64,000 nt of DNA from Tenacibaculum tangerinum (lineage in GTDB: Bacteria > Bacteroidota > Bacteroidia > Flavobacteriales > Flavobacteriaceae): NCBI RefSeq assembly GCF_029853675.1, contig NZ_CP122539.1, forward strand, positions 729,001 to 793,000, given 5' to 3'. Both the position numbers and the translations under genes were made by a program. Numbering within the stretch: the stretch's first letter is position 1; each line of letters begins with the position of its first letter. A model generated the notes under the pieces. The model searched no databases, was not told the origin of the DNA, and was given only the letters and a program-made list of their open reading frames with translations. Positions 16,312-26,146 of this stretch are shown in pieces.

Positions 16312-18720
16312 ATGAAATTAAAACGTAGTATTTTGATTTTCATATTATTACTATCTTTTAGCACAGTAGAAAGTCAAAATTGCGAATACACATTTTCTGG
16401 ATTAGTAGAAGATTTCCATGATAAATCACCTATAATAGGAGCCACCGTTTTTATTAAAAATCAAAACAAATATGCGGTGACTAACTCTGAAGGAAAATTT
16501 TCAATTCCTAATGTGTGTTCGGGTAATAGTACCATTGAAGTTTCTCACGTAGCTTGTGAACCTCAAACTTTTGAGTTGAATGTTTCAAGTAATATCTTTA
16601 AGATAATAGACTTAGAGCACCACGAAGAAGAGCTAAAAGAAATTCACATAAAAGGGGCAACAGGTTTAAAAACCAAAACAGCTCAAGAAACGTTGTTAAA
16701 AACAAAAACGTTAGAGAAATTTAGCGGTGGTAGCTTAGGTGATGCTATAAAAAGCATATCGGGAGTATCTTCAATTAATACAGGTAATAACATTGTAAAG
16801 CCTGTTATTAATGGGCTAAATGGTAGTAGAGTTCTTATCTCTTTTAATAATGTAAGACTCCACGACCAAGAATGGGGTGTTGAACATGCTCCTAACATTG
16901 ATGTGAATGCCGCACAATCTATATCGGTTATCAAAGGGGCAAATGCTTTGCAATACGGAGGTGATGCTATTGGTGGTGTTGTAATTATAAACCCAACCAA
17001 AAGTAGTATCGAAAAAGATACTTTATACGGTAAAAGTATTATTTCGCAACAAACCAATGGTCGTTTATTTTCTGTAATGACAAGTTTAAATAAAAGTTAC
17101 CAAAGTGGTTGGTATGTAAACGGACAAGCTTCTTTTAAAAGAGCTGGTGACTTTGAAGCTGCTAATTACAACCTTACCAATACCGGAATTAACCAAAAGG
17201 CGTTTACCATTAATACTGGTTACCGAAAGTTTGAAAAAGGTTTTGAAGCTTTTTACAGTTATTTGTCAAATGAGATAGGAATTTTAAGTGCATCTCATTT
17301 TGGTAATGTTTCCGATTTAGTTACTGCTATCGAGAGTGACAAACCTTCGATAATTAGAGACTTTAGTTACGACATTAATAACCCTAAGCAAGATGTTACT
17401 CATCAACTACTCAAAACAAATTTCTATAAACGATTTAAAGGATTTGGTATGTTGTCTTTGCAATATGACTATCAAGTTAATCACAGATTAGAATTTGACA
17501 GACGTATTGGTGATAATGCTAATTTACAAGCAGTTGATTTAAAACTCAAAACACATAGTTTTAAAACTGATTTAAAATTAGACTCAAACTTAGATCGTAT
17601 TTATAAAGTTGGTATTCATGGCTTTTATGAAAACAACTTCTCAGATCCTATTACCAAAGTTAGAAGATTAATACCTGATTATGATAGGTTTAACTTCGGG
17701 GTTTATAGCATTGCTAATTTCAAATTCGATACTTTTATGTTTTCTGGTGGACTCAGATATGATGTAGAGCATATCAATGCCAAAAAGTTTTATCAGCAAT
17801 CTAGATGGTATAATTTGAATTATCAAGATGATTTTAGTGATATTATCATTGATCCCGATGTGTCTGGTTCTCAGTTATTAACAAATCCGAAATTTACCTA
17901 TCATAACATTTCGGCATCTCTTGGCTTAACTTATAATGTAAATAGACAAAATACATTTACGGTTAATTATGGTTTAGCAAATAGAGCCCCAAACCCTTCT
18001 GAGTTGTTTAGCGATGGACTTCATCATTCTGCTGCTCGGATAGAGTTAGGTGATTTACGTATAAAGACTGAAACTTCTAACAGATTTTCTGCTTCCTATA
18101 AATTTAATAACGAAAAATTAAATCTAGGTGTAGAAACGTTTTACAATCATATTAAAGATTTTATTTACATAGAACCAAGCGGTCAAGAAACAACCAACAG
18201 AGGAGCTTTCCCCGTTTGGTCTTATAAACAAGTTAATGCACAACTATTTGGTATTGACACCGATATACAATACGAAATAAACAATAACTTTTCAGTAAGC
18301 AACAAAAGTTCACTTTTAAAAGGAAGAGACCTTTCTGGAAACAGACCTCTACTCGACATTCCTCCTTTTAAAACCACAACTTCGCTAGTTTTTAAGAAAG
18401 AAAACTGGAATCATTTTTTCGCTTCAATAGAAAGCGAATTTAATGCTAGGCAAAACGAGTATCCTAATAATAATTTCAATGTGTTTTTACCCACCTTGAA
18501 TGAATCGGTACTCGTTGATATTAGCACTCCTCCACCAGCATATCATCTATTAAATTTTTCTTCTGGATTTGAATTCAAACTATCAAAAGTACACTTAAAT
18601 GTAAATGTATTTGTTGATAATGTATTGAATGAGTCTTATAGAAACTATCTCAATAGATTGCGTTTTTTTGCTGATGATTTAGGAAGAAACTTTAAAATTC
18701 AATTAAAAATTAATTATTAA
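16312..18720 (+). CDS. TonB-dependent outer-membrane receptor
   Basis: 802 residues from MKLKRSILIF; the frame runs further upstream without a better start. Order: signal peptide (1-22), a carboxypeptidase-regulatory-like domain (about 26-105), the plug (LGDAIKSISGVSSINTGNN, then the GANALQYGGDAIGGVV block), and a 22-stranded-type barrel ending in KIQLKINY. The neighbours (His-rich exported protein upstream, lipoprotein 11 nt downstream) and His/Asp-rich loops such as FSDGLHHSAARIELGD suggest import of a metal ion or metallophore. The substrate is inferred, not shown. Confidence 0.8.
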   Translation: MKLKRSILIFILLLSFSTVESQNCEYTFSGLVEDFHDKSPIIGATVFIKNQNKYAVTNSEGKFSIPNVCSGNSTIEVSHVACEPQTFELNVSSNIFKIIDLEHHEEELKEIHIKGATGLKTKTAQETLLKTKTLEKFSGGSLGDAIKSISGVSSINTGNNIVKPVINGLNGSRVLISFNNVRLHDQEWGVEHAPNIDVNAAQSISVIKGANALQYGGDAIGGVVIINPTKSSIEKDTLYGKSIISQQTNGRLFSVMTSLNKSYQSGWYVNGQASFKRAGDFEAANYNLTNTGINQKAFTINTGYRKFEKGFEAFYSYLSNEIGILSASHFGNVSDLVTAIESDKPSIIRDFSYDINNPKQDVTHQLLKTNFYKRFKGFGMLSLQYDYQVNHRLEFDRRIGDNANLQAVDLKLKTHSFKTDLKLDSNLDRIYKVGIHGFYENNFSDPITKVRRLIPDYDRFNFGVYSIANFKFDTFMFSGGLRYDVEHINAKKFYQQSRWYNLNYQDDFSDIIIDPDVSGSQLLTNPKFTYHNISASLGLTYNVNRQNTFTVNYGLANRAPNPSELFSDGLHHSAARIELGDLRIKTETSNRFSASYKFNNEKLNLGVETFYNHIKDFIYIEPSGQETTNRGAFPVWSYKQVNAQLFGIDTDIQYEINNNFSVSNKSSLLKGRDLSGNRPLLDIPPFKTTTSLVFKKENWNHFFASIESEFNARQNEYPNNNFNVFLPTLNESVLVDISTPPPAYHLLNFSSGFEFKLSKVHLNVNVFVDNVLNESYRNYLNRLRFFADDLGRNFKIQLKINY

Positions 18721-18731
18721 AAAATACTATT

Positions 18732-19292
18732 ATGAAACATATTAAAACACTAAGCGTATTATTCATTTTATCATTAACCATACTAGCTGCTTGCTCAAAT
18801 GATGATGACCCAGTACCTGTAAACGAAGAAGAGGTAATTACAACGGTTACCATCGAATTAACAAATGGTACTGAAAAAGTAATTTTACAAAGTAGAGACT
18901 TGGATGGTGATGGTCCTAATGCTCCCGAAATACAAGGTGGTACTTTAAAAGCCAATACAACTTACAGCGGAGTAATTACATTATTAAACGAAACAGAAAC
19001 ACCTGCCGAAAATATTACGGATGAGGTTGCAGCTGAAGCCGATGAGCATCAATTTTTTTACAGCGCAGCCGGAATAGCCAGTACGTTTACCTATACTGGT
19101 ACTAATGATTCTAATGGTAATCCTGTGGGTATTAATTTTACAGTATCTACTGAAGGTGCAGGAACTGGAGTGTATACTGTAACTTTAAGACACGAACCTA
19201 ATAAATCTGCTACTGGTGTAAAAGAAGGCAACATTACTAATGCTGGTGGAGAAACTGATGTAGAGATTAGTTTCCCTATAACGGTAGAATAA
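18732..19292 (+). CDS. Lipoprotein partner of the TonB receptor
   Basis: The 186-residue protein has a lipobox LAAC (Cys at about residue 21) followed by NDDDPVPVNEEE, the acidic spacer typical of Bacteroidota surface lipoproteins. The body is strand-rich, with Asp/Glu-rich blocks (RDLDGDGPNAPE, DEVAAEADEHQFFYSA). It starts 11 nt after the receptor gene and is followed by a strong terminator. It probably acts as a surface or periplasmic binding partner of the receptor. Confidence 0.65.
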   Translation: MKHIKTLSVLFILSLTILAACSNDDDPVPVNEEEVITTVTIELTNGTEKVILQSRDLDGDGPNAPEIQGGTLKANTTYSGVITLLNETETPAENITDEVAAEADEHQFFYSAAGIASTFTYTGTNDSNGNPVGINFTVSTEGAGTGVYTVTLRHEPNKSATGVKEGNITNAGGETDVEISFPITVE

Positions 19293-19309
19293 TACATCGT
19301 ATTTTTATA

Positions 19310-19345
19310 AAAACACCCCAGCAATCACTATTGCTGGGGTGTTTT
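19310..19345. terminator. Bidirectional terminator between the TonB locus and msrA
   Basis: A 15 bp perfect stem (AAAACACCCCAGCAA with its complement) and a 6 nt loop, with A and T runs on the two sides. It can stop the receptor operon on the plus strand and msrA on the minus strand. Confidence 0.9.
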
Positions 19346-19371
19346 ATATAAACAAACTTTATGATAAAAAT

Positions 19372-20028
19372 TTATTCTTCTTCCTTTTTAAGCAACTTGG
19401 GGAATTTACGTTTGAATTTATGTAATCGGGGAATTGAAACGCTTCGTACATACGGATTTTCAGGATGTAAACGTTCGTAATTTTGGTGATATTCTTCCGC
19501 AGGATAAAAAGTATCCATACGCATCACCTCGGTAACTATTCTTCCATCATAAACCTCCTTATTTAGTTTTATAATGGTATTTTCTATGATTTCTTTTTCC
19601 TCTTGATTCTCATAAAATGCAATTGAGCGATATTGAGAACCATAATCAGGATGCTGTCCGTTTTTAGTTGTTGGGTCGTGTGAACCAAAAAATACGGTTA
19701 CCAAAGTTTGAAAACTTACTTTTTTAGGATTGTAATACACGGCTACCGATTCAGCATGTCCTGTGCTACCCGTACCTATGGTTTCATACGTAGGATTTTT
19801 GGTATGCCCTCCTGCATATCCTGATACTGCTTCCTCCACTCCATAAACGCTTTCAAAAATTGCTTCCACACACCAAAAACAACCGCTGGCAAAATAAGCC
19901 ACTTTGGTTTCTGAGCTTGTTTGTACTGACTTTTCTTTTCGTTTCTCTTCTTTTTTTTGTGAAAAACTCAATAAGACAATCGCTAAAACAATAGCTGTAA
20001 ACGCTGTTACTATCTTAAATATCTTCAT
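19372..20028 (-). CDS. msrA: MsrA, peptide methionine-(S)-sulfoxide reductase
   Basis: MsrA repairs oxidised methionine in proteins. The catalytic block FASGCFWCVEAIFE is present, followed by GVEEAVSGYAGGHTKNPTYE, then GHAESVAVYYNP and HDPTTKNGQHPDYGSQYRS. The 218-residue form has an added N-terminal hydrophobic segment (about residues 5-22, VTAFTAIVLAIVLLSF), so it is probably anchored or exported to the periplasm, unlike the cytosolic E. coli enzyme. The C-terminus is basic (RLHKFKRKFPKLLKK). Confidence 0.92.
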   Translation of the reverse strand: MKIFKIVTAFTAIVLAIVLLSFSQKKEEKRKEKSVQTSSETKVAYFASGCFWCVEAIFESVYGVEEAVSGYAGGHTKNPTYETIGTGSTGHAESVAVYYNPKKVSFQTLVTVFFGSHDPTTKNGQHPDYGSQYRSIAFYENQEEKEIIENTIIKLNKEVYDGRIVTEVMRMDTFYPAEEYHQNYERLHPENPYVRSVSIPRLHKFKRKFPKLLKKEEE

Positions 20029-20120
20029 ATAAATTAATATTATGTGTCTGTTGATTGGTCGTACAAATTTTATAAATTTTACAATTGTTTACAACTTTAC
20101 CATTTCCTTAAGAATTTTGT

Positions 20121-20151
20121 TTGCTCGTTGCCACTACGTTTTCTATTTTTG
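20121..20151 (+). promoter_or_regulatory. Predicted dnaX promoter
   Basis: TTG at 20121-20123, then a 20 nt spacer and TATTTTTG at 20144-20151 (TAnnTTTG). This is the standard Bacteroidota sigma-70 arrangement; it lies 22 nt before the dnaX ATG. Confidence 0.6.
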
Positions 20152-20173
20152 TTCGGGTAAATAGTAAACTTTA

Positions 20174-21870
20174 ATGGAACATTTTATAGTATCGGCACGT
20201 AAATATCGTCCTCAAAACTTTGAGGATGTAGTAGGGCAACAAGCCATTACCAATACGTTAGAAAATGCGATACAAAACAACCATTTAGCACAAGCTTTAT
20301 TATTTACAGGACCTCGTGGGGTGGGTAAAACCTCTTGTGCCCGTATTTTAGCAAAACGCATTAATCAAGAAGATGCAACTACCGAAGAGGAAGATTTTGC
20401 TTTTAATATTTTTGAACTAGATGCAGCCTCTAACAACTCGGTTGATGATATTCGTAATTTAACCGATCAGGTTCGTATTCCGCCTCAAACAGGAAAGTAC
20501 AAAGTATATATTATTGACGAGGTTCACATGCTTTCACAAGCTGCTTTTAATGCTTTTTTAAAGACCTTAGAAGAACCTCCTGCCCATGCAATATTTATTT
20601 TAGCAACTACTGAAAAACATAAAATTATTCCAACAATACTTTCTCGTTGTCAAATTTTTGATTTCAAACGCATTGGGGTATTGGATGCCAAAGAGTATTT
20701 AAAAACGATCTGCGAAAGAGAAAACATTACCGCTGATGATGATGCCCTGCATATCATTGCGCAAAAAGCAGATGGTGCTATGCGTGATGCACTGTCTATT
20801 TTTGATAGAGTGGTTAGTTTCTCTGGAAATAATTTAACTCGTGAAGCGGTTACACAAAACCTTAATGTATTGGATTATGACGTGTATTTTAACATCACGA
20901 ATTTACTACTTGAAAATAAAATACCCGAAGTGTTAATGGCTTTTAATGAGGTATTAGATAAAGGTTTTGAAGGGCATCACTTTATCAACGGATTGGCTTC
21001 GCATTTTAGAGATTTACTCGTAGCAAAAGATACAGCTACTGTAGCTTTGTTAGAGGTTGGTGATACTATTAAAAAAAGCTACTTAGAACAGGCTACTAAA
21101 GCGAGTATGTCTTTTTTACTAGCAGCAATAGACAAAGCCAACGATTGCGATTTGAAATATCGAGGAAGTAAAAACCAACGGTTATTGGTAGAACTTACGT
21201 TAATGCAAATTGCCTCTATCACTTTTGATGGAGCAAAAAAAAATCTAGCAACTACATAATTCCTGCTACTTTTTTTACATCCTTATCTCCTTTAGTTACA
21301 AAAACTGAAGCTAAATCTATTGCGACAACAGCACCTAAAAAAGTTATTCCCGTAGTACATACTAGCGAAGTCGCAACTCCGCCCACTAAGCCTGTTTTAA
21401 AGAATATTAAACGTCGTACTTCTGCCCTATCTTTCAAAAGTTTACATCAAAAAAAGGAAGTTAAAAATAATTTAGAAGTAGAAGAAAATTACGACAACCA
21501 TCCAAGAACTCCTTTTACACAAGAGGAATTAAAAGATGCTTGGAAAAAATATTACTTTCAGTTACAAAATTTTGGCGAGCGTAGTATTGCAGCTATTTTA
21601 GCTTCTGACGAGCCTAGGCTGCAAGAAGATTTTACGATTTTGTTTTCGTTACCAAACAGTTTAATGAAAACGCAGCTAGAGAAAGGTAAACCTAAACTAT
21701 TGAAGTTTTTACGAGAGAAATTAAACAACTACGGTATTCAACTCAACATTATTGTGAATGAAACGGTAGAAAAAAAGTTTGCCTATACCCCGCAAGAGAA
21801 ATACGACAAACTGAAAGAAAAAAATCCGTTGATTGAAAAATTAAAAAATACGTTTGGGTTAGATGTTTAA
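20174..21870 (+). CDS. dnaX: DnaX, DNA polymerase III gamma/tau subunit, frame change at an A9 tract
   Basis: DnaX is the ATPase of the clamp loader. Walker A (FTGPRGVGKTS), Walker B (YIIDEVHMLS) and the sensor SRC motif (LSRCQIFDF) are present. The four-Cys zinc module between them is absent, as in some Flavobacteriaceae. The start frame ends after 361 residues (stop 21257-21259), just past the A9 run at 21235-21243. The frame shifted by -1 at this run continues as KKKSSNYIIPATFF, a Lys/Thr-rich linker, then the tau C-terminal domain (from about 21520) to 21870. Either one A is missing, or the cell uses slippage at A9 to make short and long forms. The convergent antiporter gene overlaps its end by 12 bp. 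Confidence 0.85.
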
Positions 21871-23682
21871 GTTCTTTCCAATATATGTTAGTTTCCAGTC
21901 TTCTATTTTCTTTACATTCTTTTCAAACTCAGATATGAGTAACAGTTCGTTGTTTTTATTCTTAACAAAAATTGGAATTGCTTTTTGTTCTCTGTTAATT
22001 TCTTCTATCTTGTTTTTATAATCTTCGATAGAATGTATTTGTGTTTCGTGTACTTCTGGGTGGTCTCTCACTGCTTCTACCAAGTTGATATAATCGTCTT
22101 CTACAGTAAATAAATGTTCTTCATCGTCGTAATCTTTCGTGATAACTTCTTTAGAAGTCGCTAAACGATACGCTCCTTGTTCACCAAAAACCGATGAAAA
22201 GTTAGAAAGCACATATTTGTTAATTGAATCGTTACCTGTCATCGCTATTAAATATCCTACATCATTCAATTCTATATTATTGGTAAGCTCGTCATCATAT
22301 ATGTTGACTTCAAACGACTCTAAGCCTTCTTGCTTTGCTTTTTCTACGTTGCCAACATTAGAGTCTATCAACACCACTCTGCGTTTATTATCTTTTAAGT
22401 ACTTCGCTATTAACCTTGACACATCAGAAGCTCCAACAATCATTATGGCATTAGAACGCTCTAAAAACACTCCTACTAGCTTAGCAAATAACCTTGCCGT
22501 GGTGGCATTTAATAAAACGGTACCCAACACCACCATAAAAACCAACGGTGTAATGTATTCTGCTCCTGCAACTCCTTGTTTTAGCAGCTTACTACCGAAT
22601 AAAGAGGCAATACCTGCTGCTACTATACCCCTTGGCCCTACCCAACTAATAAATAACTTTTCATTTGTTTTTAAATTGGATTTATAAGCACTTAAGAATA
22701 CTGCTATCGGACGAATTAAGAATACAATTATACTGAATAAAATCAGGGTTTTCCATTCATACAATAACATGAGTTCTTTATAATCTATGTTAGCTGATAG
22801 TAAAATAAATAGAATCGAGATTAACAGTACACTTAGTGATTCTTTGAAGTATAAAATTTCTTTTAAATTCTTTAATTTGCTATTCCCCAATACCATTCCC
22901 ATAACCACAACAGCTAATAAACCCGATTCGTGTGCAAACAGTTCCGACTCTACAAATACTAATAACACGGTAGACAAGGAAACTACATTTAACAAATAAT
23001 GCGGTATCCATTTTTTATTAATTGCAAAAATTAACGCGTGTGCAAAGGTGAATCCGAAGGTAGTTCCAAACAAAAGAATTTTCAAAAATTCTAACAGTGC
23101 TGTTTGTGTAAATCCTGCACCACCTCCAACACTAATAAACTCAAATACAAGTACTGCTACTAAAGCTCCTATAGGGTCTATGAGTATTCCTTCCCACTTT
23201 AAAACTGCCGAAACATCTTTTTTAAGTGGTATGTTTCTAAGAATGGGTGTTATTACAGTAGGGCCTGTTACAATAATTAATCCTGAAAATAAAAAGGAAA
23301 GCTCCCAACTCAAGCCAAATACGTAATGTGTTACGATGGCTCCTCCGAAAAACGTAACAGCAGCTCCTAAAGTAATTAGTTTTGTAATAACGGGACCTAT
23401 ATTTTTTATTTCTCCTCTGCGTAGTGTTAACCCTCCTTCAAAAAGAATAATACTAATAGATAATGACACGAAATTGTACAATCCGTCTCCTGGAAATAAG
23501 CCATTGGTACCATTCCATATAGGTTCTATCCATTTGCTTCCATCTTCATTAAAAAATTCTGCGGCTATGGGACCTACTAATAATCCTATTAATATTAAAG
23601 GTAATATCGCTGGAATTTTAAATCTCCAAGCTACCCATTGCGCCAAAATTCCAAGTATAATTATTCCTGCTAGTTCTAACAT
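21859..23682 (-). CDS. Cation:proton antiporter with C-terminal TrkA-N domain
   Basis: 607 residues. The first 390 form about 12 membrane helices of the CPA (Na+/H+ exchanger) type, including LIVTGPTVITPILRNIP and SWVGPRGIVAAGIASLFGSK. Residues from about 410 form a Rossmann-like TrkA-N domain (NAIMIVGASDVSRLIAKYLK, then VVLIDSNVGNVEKA), which senses nucleotide and gates transport. The role is probably cation and pH homeostasis in the inner membrane. Its stop overlaps the convergent dnaX end. It lies 57 bp after pbpC on the same strand. Confidence 0.85.
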   Translation of the reverse strand: MLELAGIIILGILAQWVAWRFKIPAILPLILIGLLVGPIAAEFFNEDGSKWIEPIWNGTNGLFPGDGLYNFVSLSISIILFEGGLTLRRGEIKNIGPVITKLITLGAAVTFFGGAIVTHYVFGLSWELSFLFSGLIIVTGPTVITPILRNIPLKKDVSAVLKWEGILIDPIGALVAVLVFEFISVGGGAGFTQTALLEFLKILLFGTTFGFTFAHALIFAINKKWIPHYLLNVVSLSTVLLVFVESELFAHESGLLAVVVMGMVLGNSKLKNLKEILYFKESLSVLLISILFILLSANIDYKELMLLYEWKTLILFSIIVFLIRPIAVFLSAYKSNLKTNEKLFISWVGPRGIVAAGIASLFGSKLLKQGVAGAEYITPLVFMVVLGTVLLNATTARLFAKLVGVFLERSNAIMIVGASDVSRLIAKYLKDNKRRVVLIDSNVGNVEKAKQEGLESFEVNIYDDELTNNIELNDVGYLIAMTGNDSINKYVLSNFSSVFGEQGAYRLATSKEVITKDYDDEEHLFTVEDDYINLVEAVRDHPEVHETQIHSIEDYKNKIEEINREQKAIPIFVKNKNNELLLISEFEKNVKKIEDWKLTYIGKNLNI

Positions 23683-23739
23683 ATATAATTTTTAAAGGAC
23701 TAAAAATACAGTTTTTAATTAAACCCCTTTTATAATTCG

Positions 23740-26079
23740 TTAATTTTTTATTTCAATGATTCTCTTTAACTCATTGCCCATATTATCTATAACTGTAATT
23801 GTGTGCGTACCTTCTGTTGGAAGAATTGCCTGCTCGTGGTATTGTTCTGTGATTCCTATAAATTCGTTGTCTACATACCAATAAACTTTGGCTTCTAATT
23901 CAGCATGCGTTACCTTTATAATTATAGGATTTTGTTTATTATCTTCTCCTTTGGTTAGCGATATTTTCGATACATACTTTGCAGGAAAAATGAAATCCAT
24001 TGTATTTTTTTCTAATCGATTACAATCTGACCTAAATCTTGGTAATGGTTTGTAATCTGCATTGTTTTGTTGATAATAGTATGCCATTAATGGTGGTAAT
24101 ACAAACCATGATTTTGTTAGCATATTGCTGGTGGATTCACAGTTGGCGTTTACTCTAAATTTTTCGGACTTGTCTACAGTAATTTGCTGATGGTATGGAC
24201 AAGATCTTGCTTTTACAGCGCTTTTTTGAACTCTTTTGATAACTGACGGACAGATAGTTTTGGCTAAAAAACCACTTTTTTCACAAATCGTAGTTTCAAC
24301 CAAATCTTCATAAGGTTCTAAAAACCAACTTGATTTTGGCAACACATTAAAAACATCAAACATCAGTGGTGCGGCACTTCCAACACCCGTAAGTCCGGGG
24401 CGTCCTTCTCCGTCTGAATTCCCGATCCACACCCCTACTACATATTTTGGTGTTGCGCCTATTGCCCAAGCATCTTTATTACCAAAACTGGTTCCTGTTT
24501 TCCAAGCTATTTTTTGAGAAGAGTCATAATATTTCCAAGCTTGGTCGGTATACGGTCTGTTTACTTCTGTAAGTGTATTGAGGGTTAAAAATGCCGAACC
24601 GGCATCTACTGTAGCATAGTTTTCTTGAGTTTCTCCAAAGCTTGCTTTTTTATCAAATAAAAAGCTAGGCTCTGCAAATTCTTTTTGATAGTATTTATGT
24701 TTCAAATCTTCATAGTGATTTACAATTCCTGCATAGCCTGCAAAGGTTTTGCACAAATCCCATAAACTTGCTTCAGCACCCCCCAAGATTAATGAAAGTC
24801 CATAATAATCTGCCGATTTGTTGATATCATTGATGTGATATGCTTTTAAATCTTCTCTAAATTTTTCCAATCCGTAACGTTGTAACATACGTACCGATGG
24901 TATATTTAGCGAACGTGTTAATGCTTCGTTTGCTGGTACTGCACCATCAAATGTTAAATCGAAATTTTTAGGAGAGTAGCCCGCTATTTCTGTGGGCACA
25001 TCTGCTACTAATTGGGTGGGCAAAATATCGCCCGAAAGTAACATTTGTGCATATAAAAACGGTTTTAAAGTGCTTCCTGTACTTCTGGGGGAAATGATGT
25101 TATTTACATCTTTTTGATGTGCTTTATCGGTTGGGGAATTTCCCACATAACACAAGACTTTTCTTGAGTTAACATCTAAAACTAAAACCGCCATGTTGTA
25201 TACTTCATTTTGTTTTTGACGGTTGTAATGTTGCTTTGCTAAGTTATTCACTTGTTTTTGCAGATGAATATCTATAGAACTTTTTATACGTTGTCCGCTA
25301 TATCGCTGCGTTACTTCTTGCACAAAGTGTGGTGCAATAGTAGGTAGTGGATACGGTTTTTGAGGGAGTTCTTCTTCAATCGCTAGTTCATAGGTAATTT
25401 GATCGATGATTTGTTCTTCGTGTAACTTCGCTAACAACTTATTTCTTTTAATTTTTAATTTTTGTTGATTTTTCCCTGGATATATCAAAGACGGAGCATT
25501 GGGTAATACTGCCAAGGTAGCACTCTCTGCCCATGATAATTGATGTGGTTGCAACCCGAAATAACGCCACGATGCCATTTCTAAACCCACAACATTCCCA
25601 CCGTAAGGTGCATGCGAAGCATAGAGTTTTAAAATTTCTTTTTTAGAGTGTCTAAATTCTAATCTAGTAGCTAAAATAAGCTCCTGTAGCTTTTCACCAT
25701 ACGAACGCTTTTTATTTTTTCTAGACAATCGGATTACTTGTTGGGTTAGGGTGCTTCCTCCACGTACAACTCGTTTTGCTTTGATATTTTCTACCATTGC
25801 TTTTCCTATAGAAATAGGATTGAATCCGAAGTGTTTATAAAAATATGCATCTTCAAATTGCAGAATACAGTGTTCAAACTTTTTGGGAACGGAATCTAAC
25901 TCGGGAAACCGCCACTGACCGTCACCAGCTATTACAGCCCCTAACAGTTCATTATTTTTTGCTGTAACAACTGTGGATGTTGGGTTTGTAAATAAGTTTT
26001 TAGGCAAACAAAAATAGTATAGAACTATTCCTACAAAAGTTAAAATTAGTGCTATTTTCTTTCTCTTAGTCTGAAACAT
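23740..26079 (-). CDS. pbpC: PbpC, penicillin-binding protein 1C
   Basis: A bifunctional peptidoglycan synthase anchored by one N-terminal helix (about residues 8-26). Glycosyltransferase 51 motifs: FEDAYFYKHFGF, RGGSTLTQQVIRLSRK. Transpeptidase motifs: SPRSTGSTLKPF with the active Ser, SLN and WKTGTSFGNKD. The Cys-rich segment (CEKSGFLAKTICPS, then CPYHQQ) and the C-terminal BiPBP_C domain (ending GNELKRIIEIKN) are those of the 1C class. 779 residues, normal length. In E. coli pbpC is next to an alpha-2-macroglobulin gene; here that gene lies about 11 kb away (37444-42963). Confidence 0.93.
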   Translation of the reverse strand: MFQTKRKKIALILTFVGIVLYYFCLPKNLFTNPTSTVVTAKNNELLGAVIAGDGQWRFPELDSVPKKFEHCILQFEDAYFYKHFGFNPISIGKAMVENIKAKRVVRGGSTLTQQVIRLSRKNKKRSYGEKLQELILATRLEFRHSKKEILKLYASHAPYGGNVVGLEMASWRYFGLQPHQLSWAESATLAVLPNAPSLIYPGKNQQKLKIKRNKLLAKLHEEQIIDQITYELAIEEELPQKPYPLPTIAPHFVQEVTQRYSGQRIKSSIDIHLQKQVNNLAKQHYNRQKQNEVYNMAVLVLDVNSRKVLCYVGNSPTDKAHQKDVNNIISPRSTGSTLKPFLYAQMLLSGDILPTQLVADVPTEIAGYSPKNFDLTFDGAVPANEALTRSLNIPSVRMLQRYGLEKFREDLKAYHINDINKSADYYGLSLILGGAEASLWDLCKTFAGYAGIVNHYEDLKHKYYQKEFAEPSFLFDKKASFGETQENYATVDAGSAFLTLNTLTEVNRPYTDQAWKYYDSSQKIAWKTGTSFGNKDAWAIGATPKYVVGVWIGNSDGEGRPGLTGVGSAAPLMFDVFNVLPKSSWFLEPYEDLVETTICEKSGFLAKTICPSVIKRVQKSAVKARSCPYHQQITVDKSEKFRVNANCESTSNMLTKSWFVLPPLMAYYYQQNNADYKPLPRFRSDCNRLEKNTMDFIFPAKYVSKISLTKGEDNKQNPIIIKVTHAELEAKVYWYVDNEFIGITEQYHEQAILPTEGTHTITVIDNMGNELKRIIEIKN

Positions 26080-26091
26080 CTTCTCTTAAAT

Positions 26092-26134
26092 AAAAAAGCA
26101 AAGAACTACATTTTTACTGCTTCTTTGCTCTTTA
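26092..26134 (-). terminator. Terminator of the heavy-metal pump / VIT operon
   Basis: On the minus strand AGCAAAGAA (26129-26121) pairs with TTCTTTGCT (26105-26097) around a 15 nt loop and is followed by a T run. It separates the VIT gene from pbpC. Confidence 0.65.
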
Positions 26135-26146
26135 AATATATAAAAA

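Noticed and set aside
22139..23695. Several plus-strand open frames opposite the antiporter gene
   Set aside because: They are antisense shadows of a well-supported membrane protein gene.
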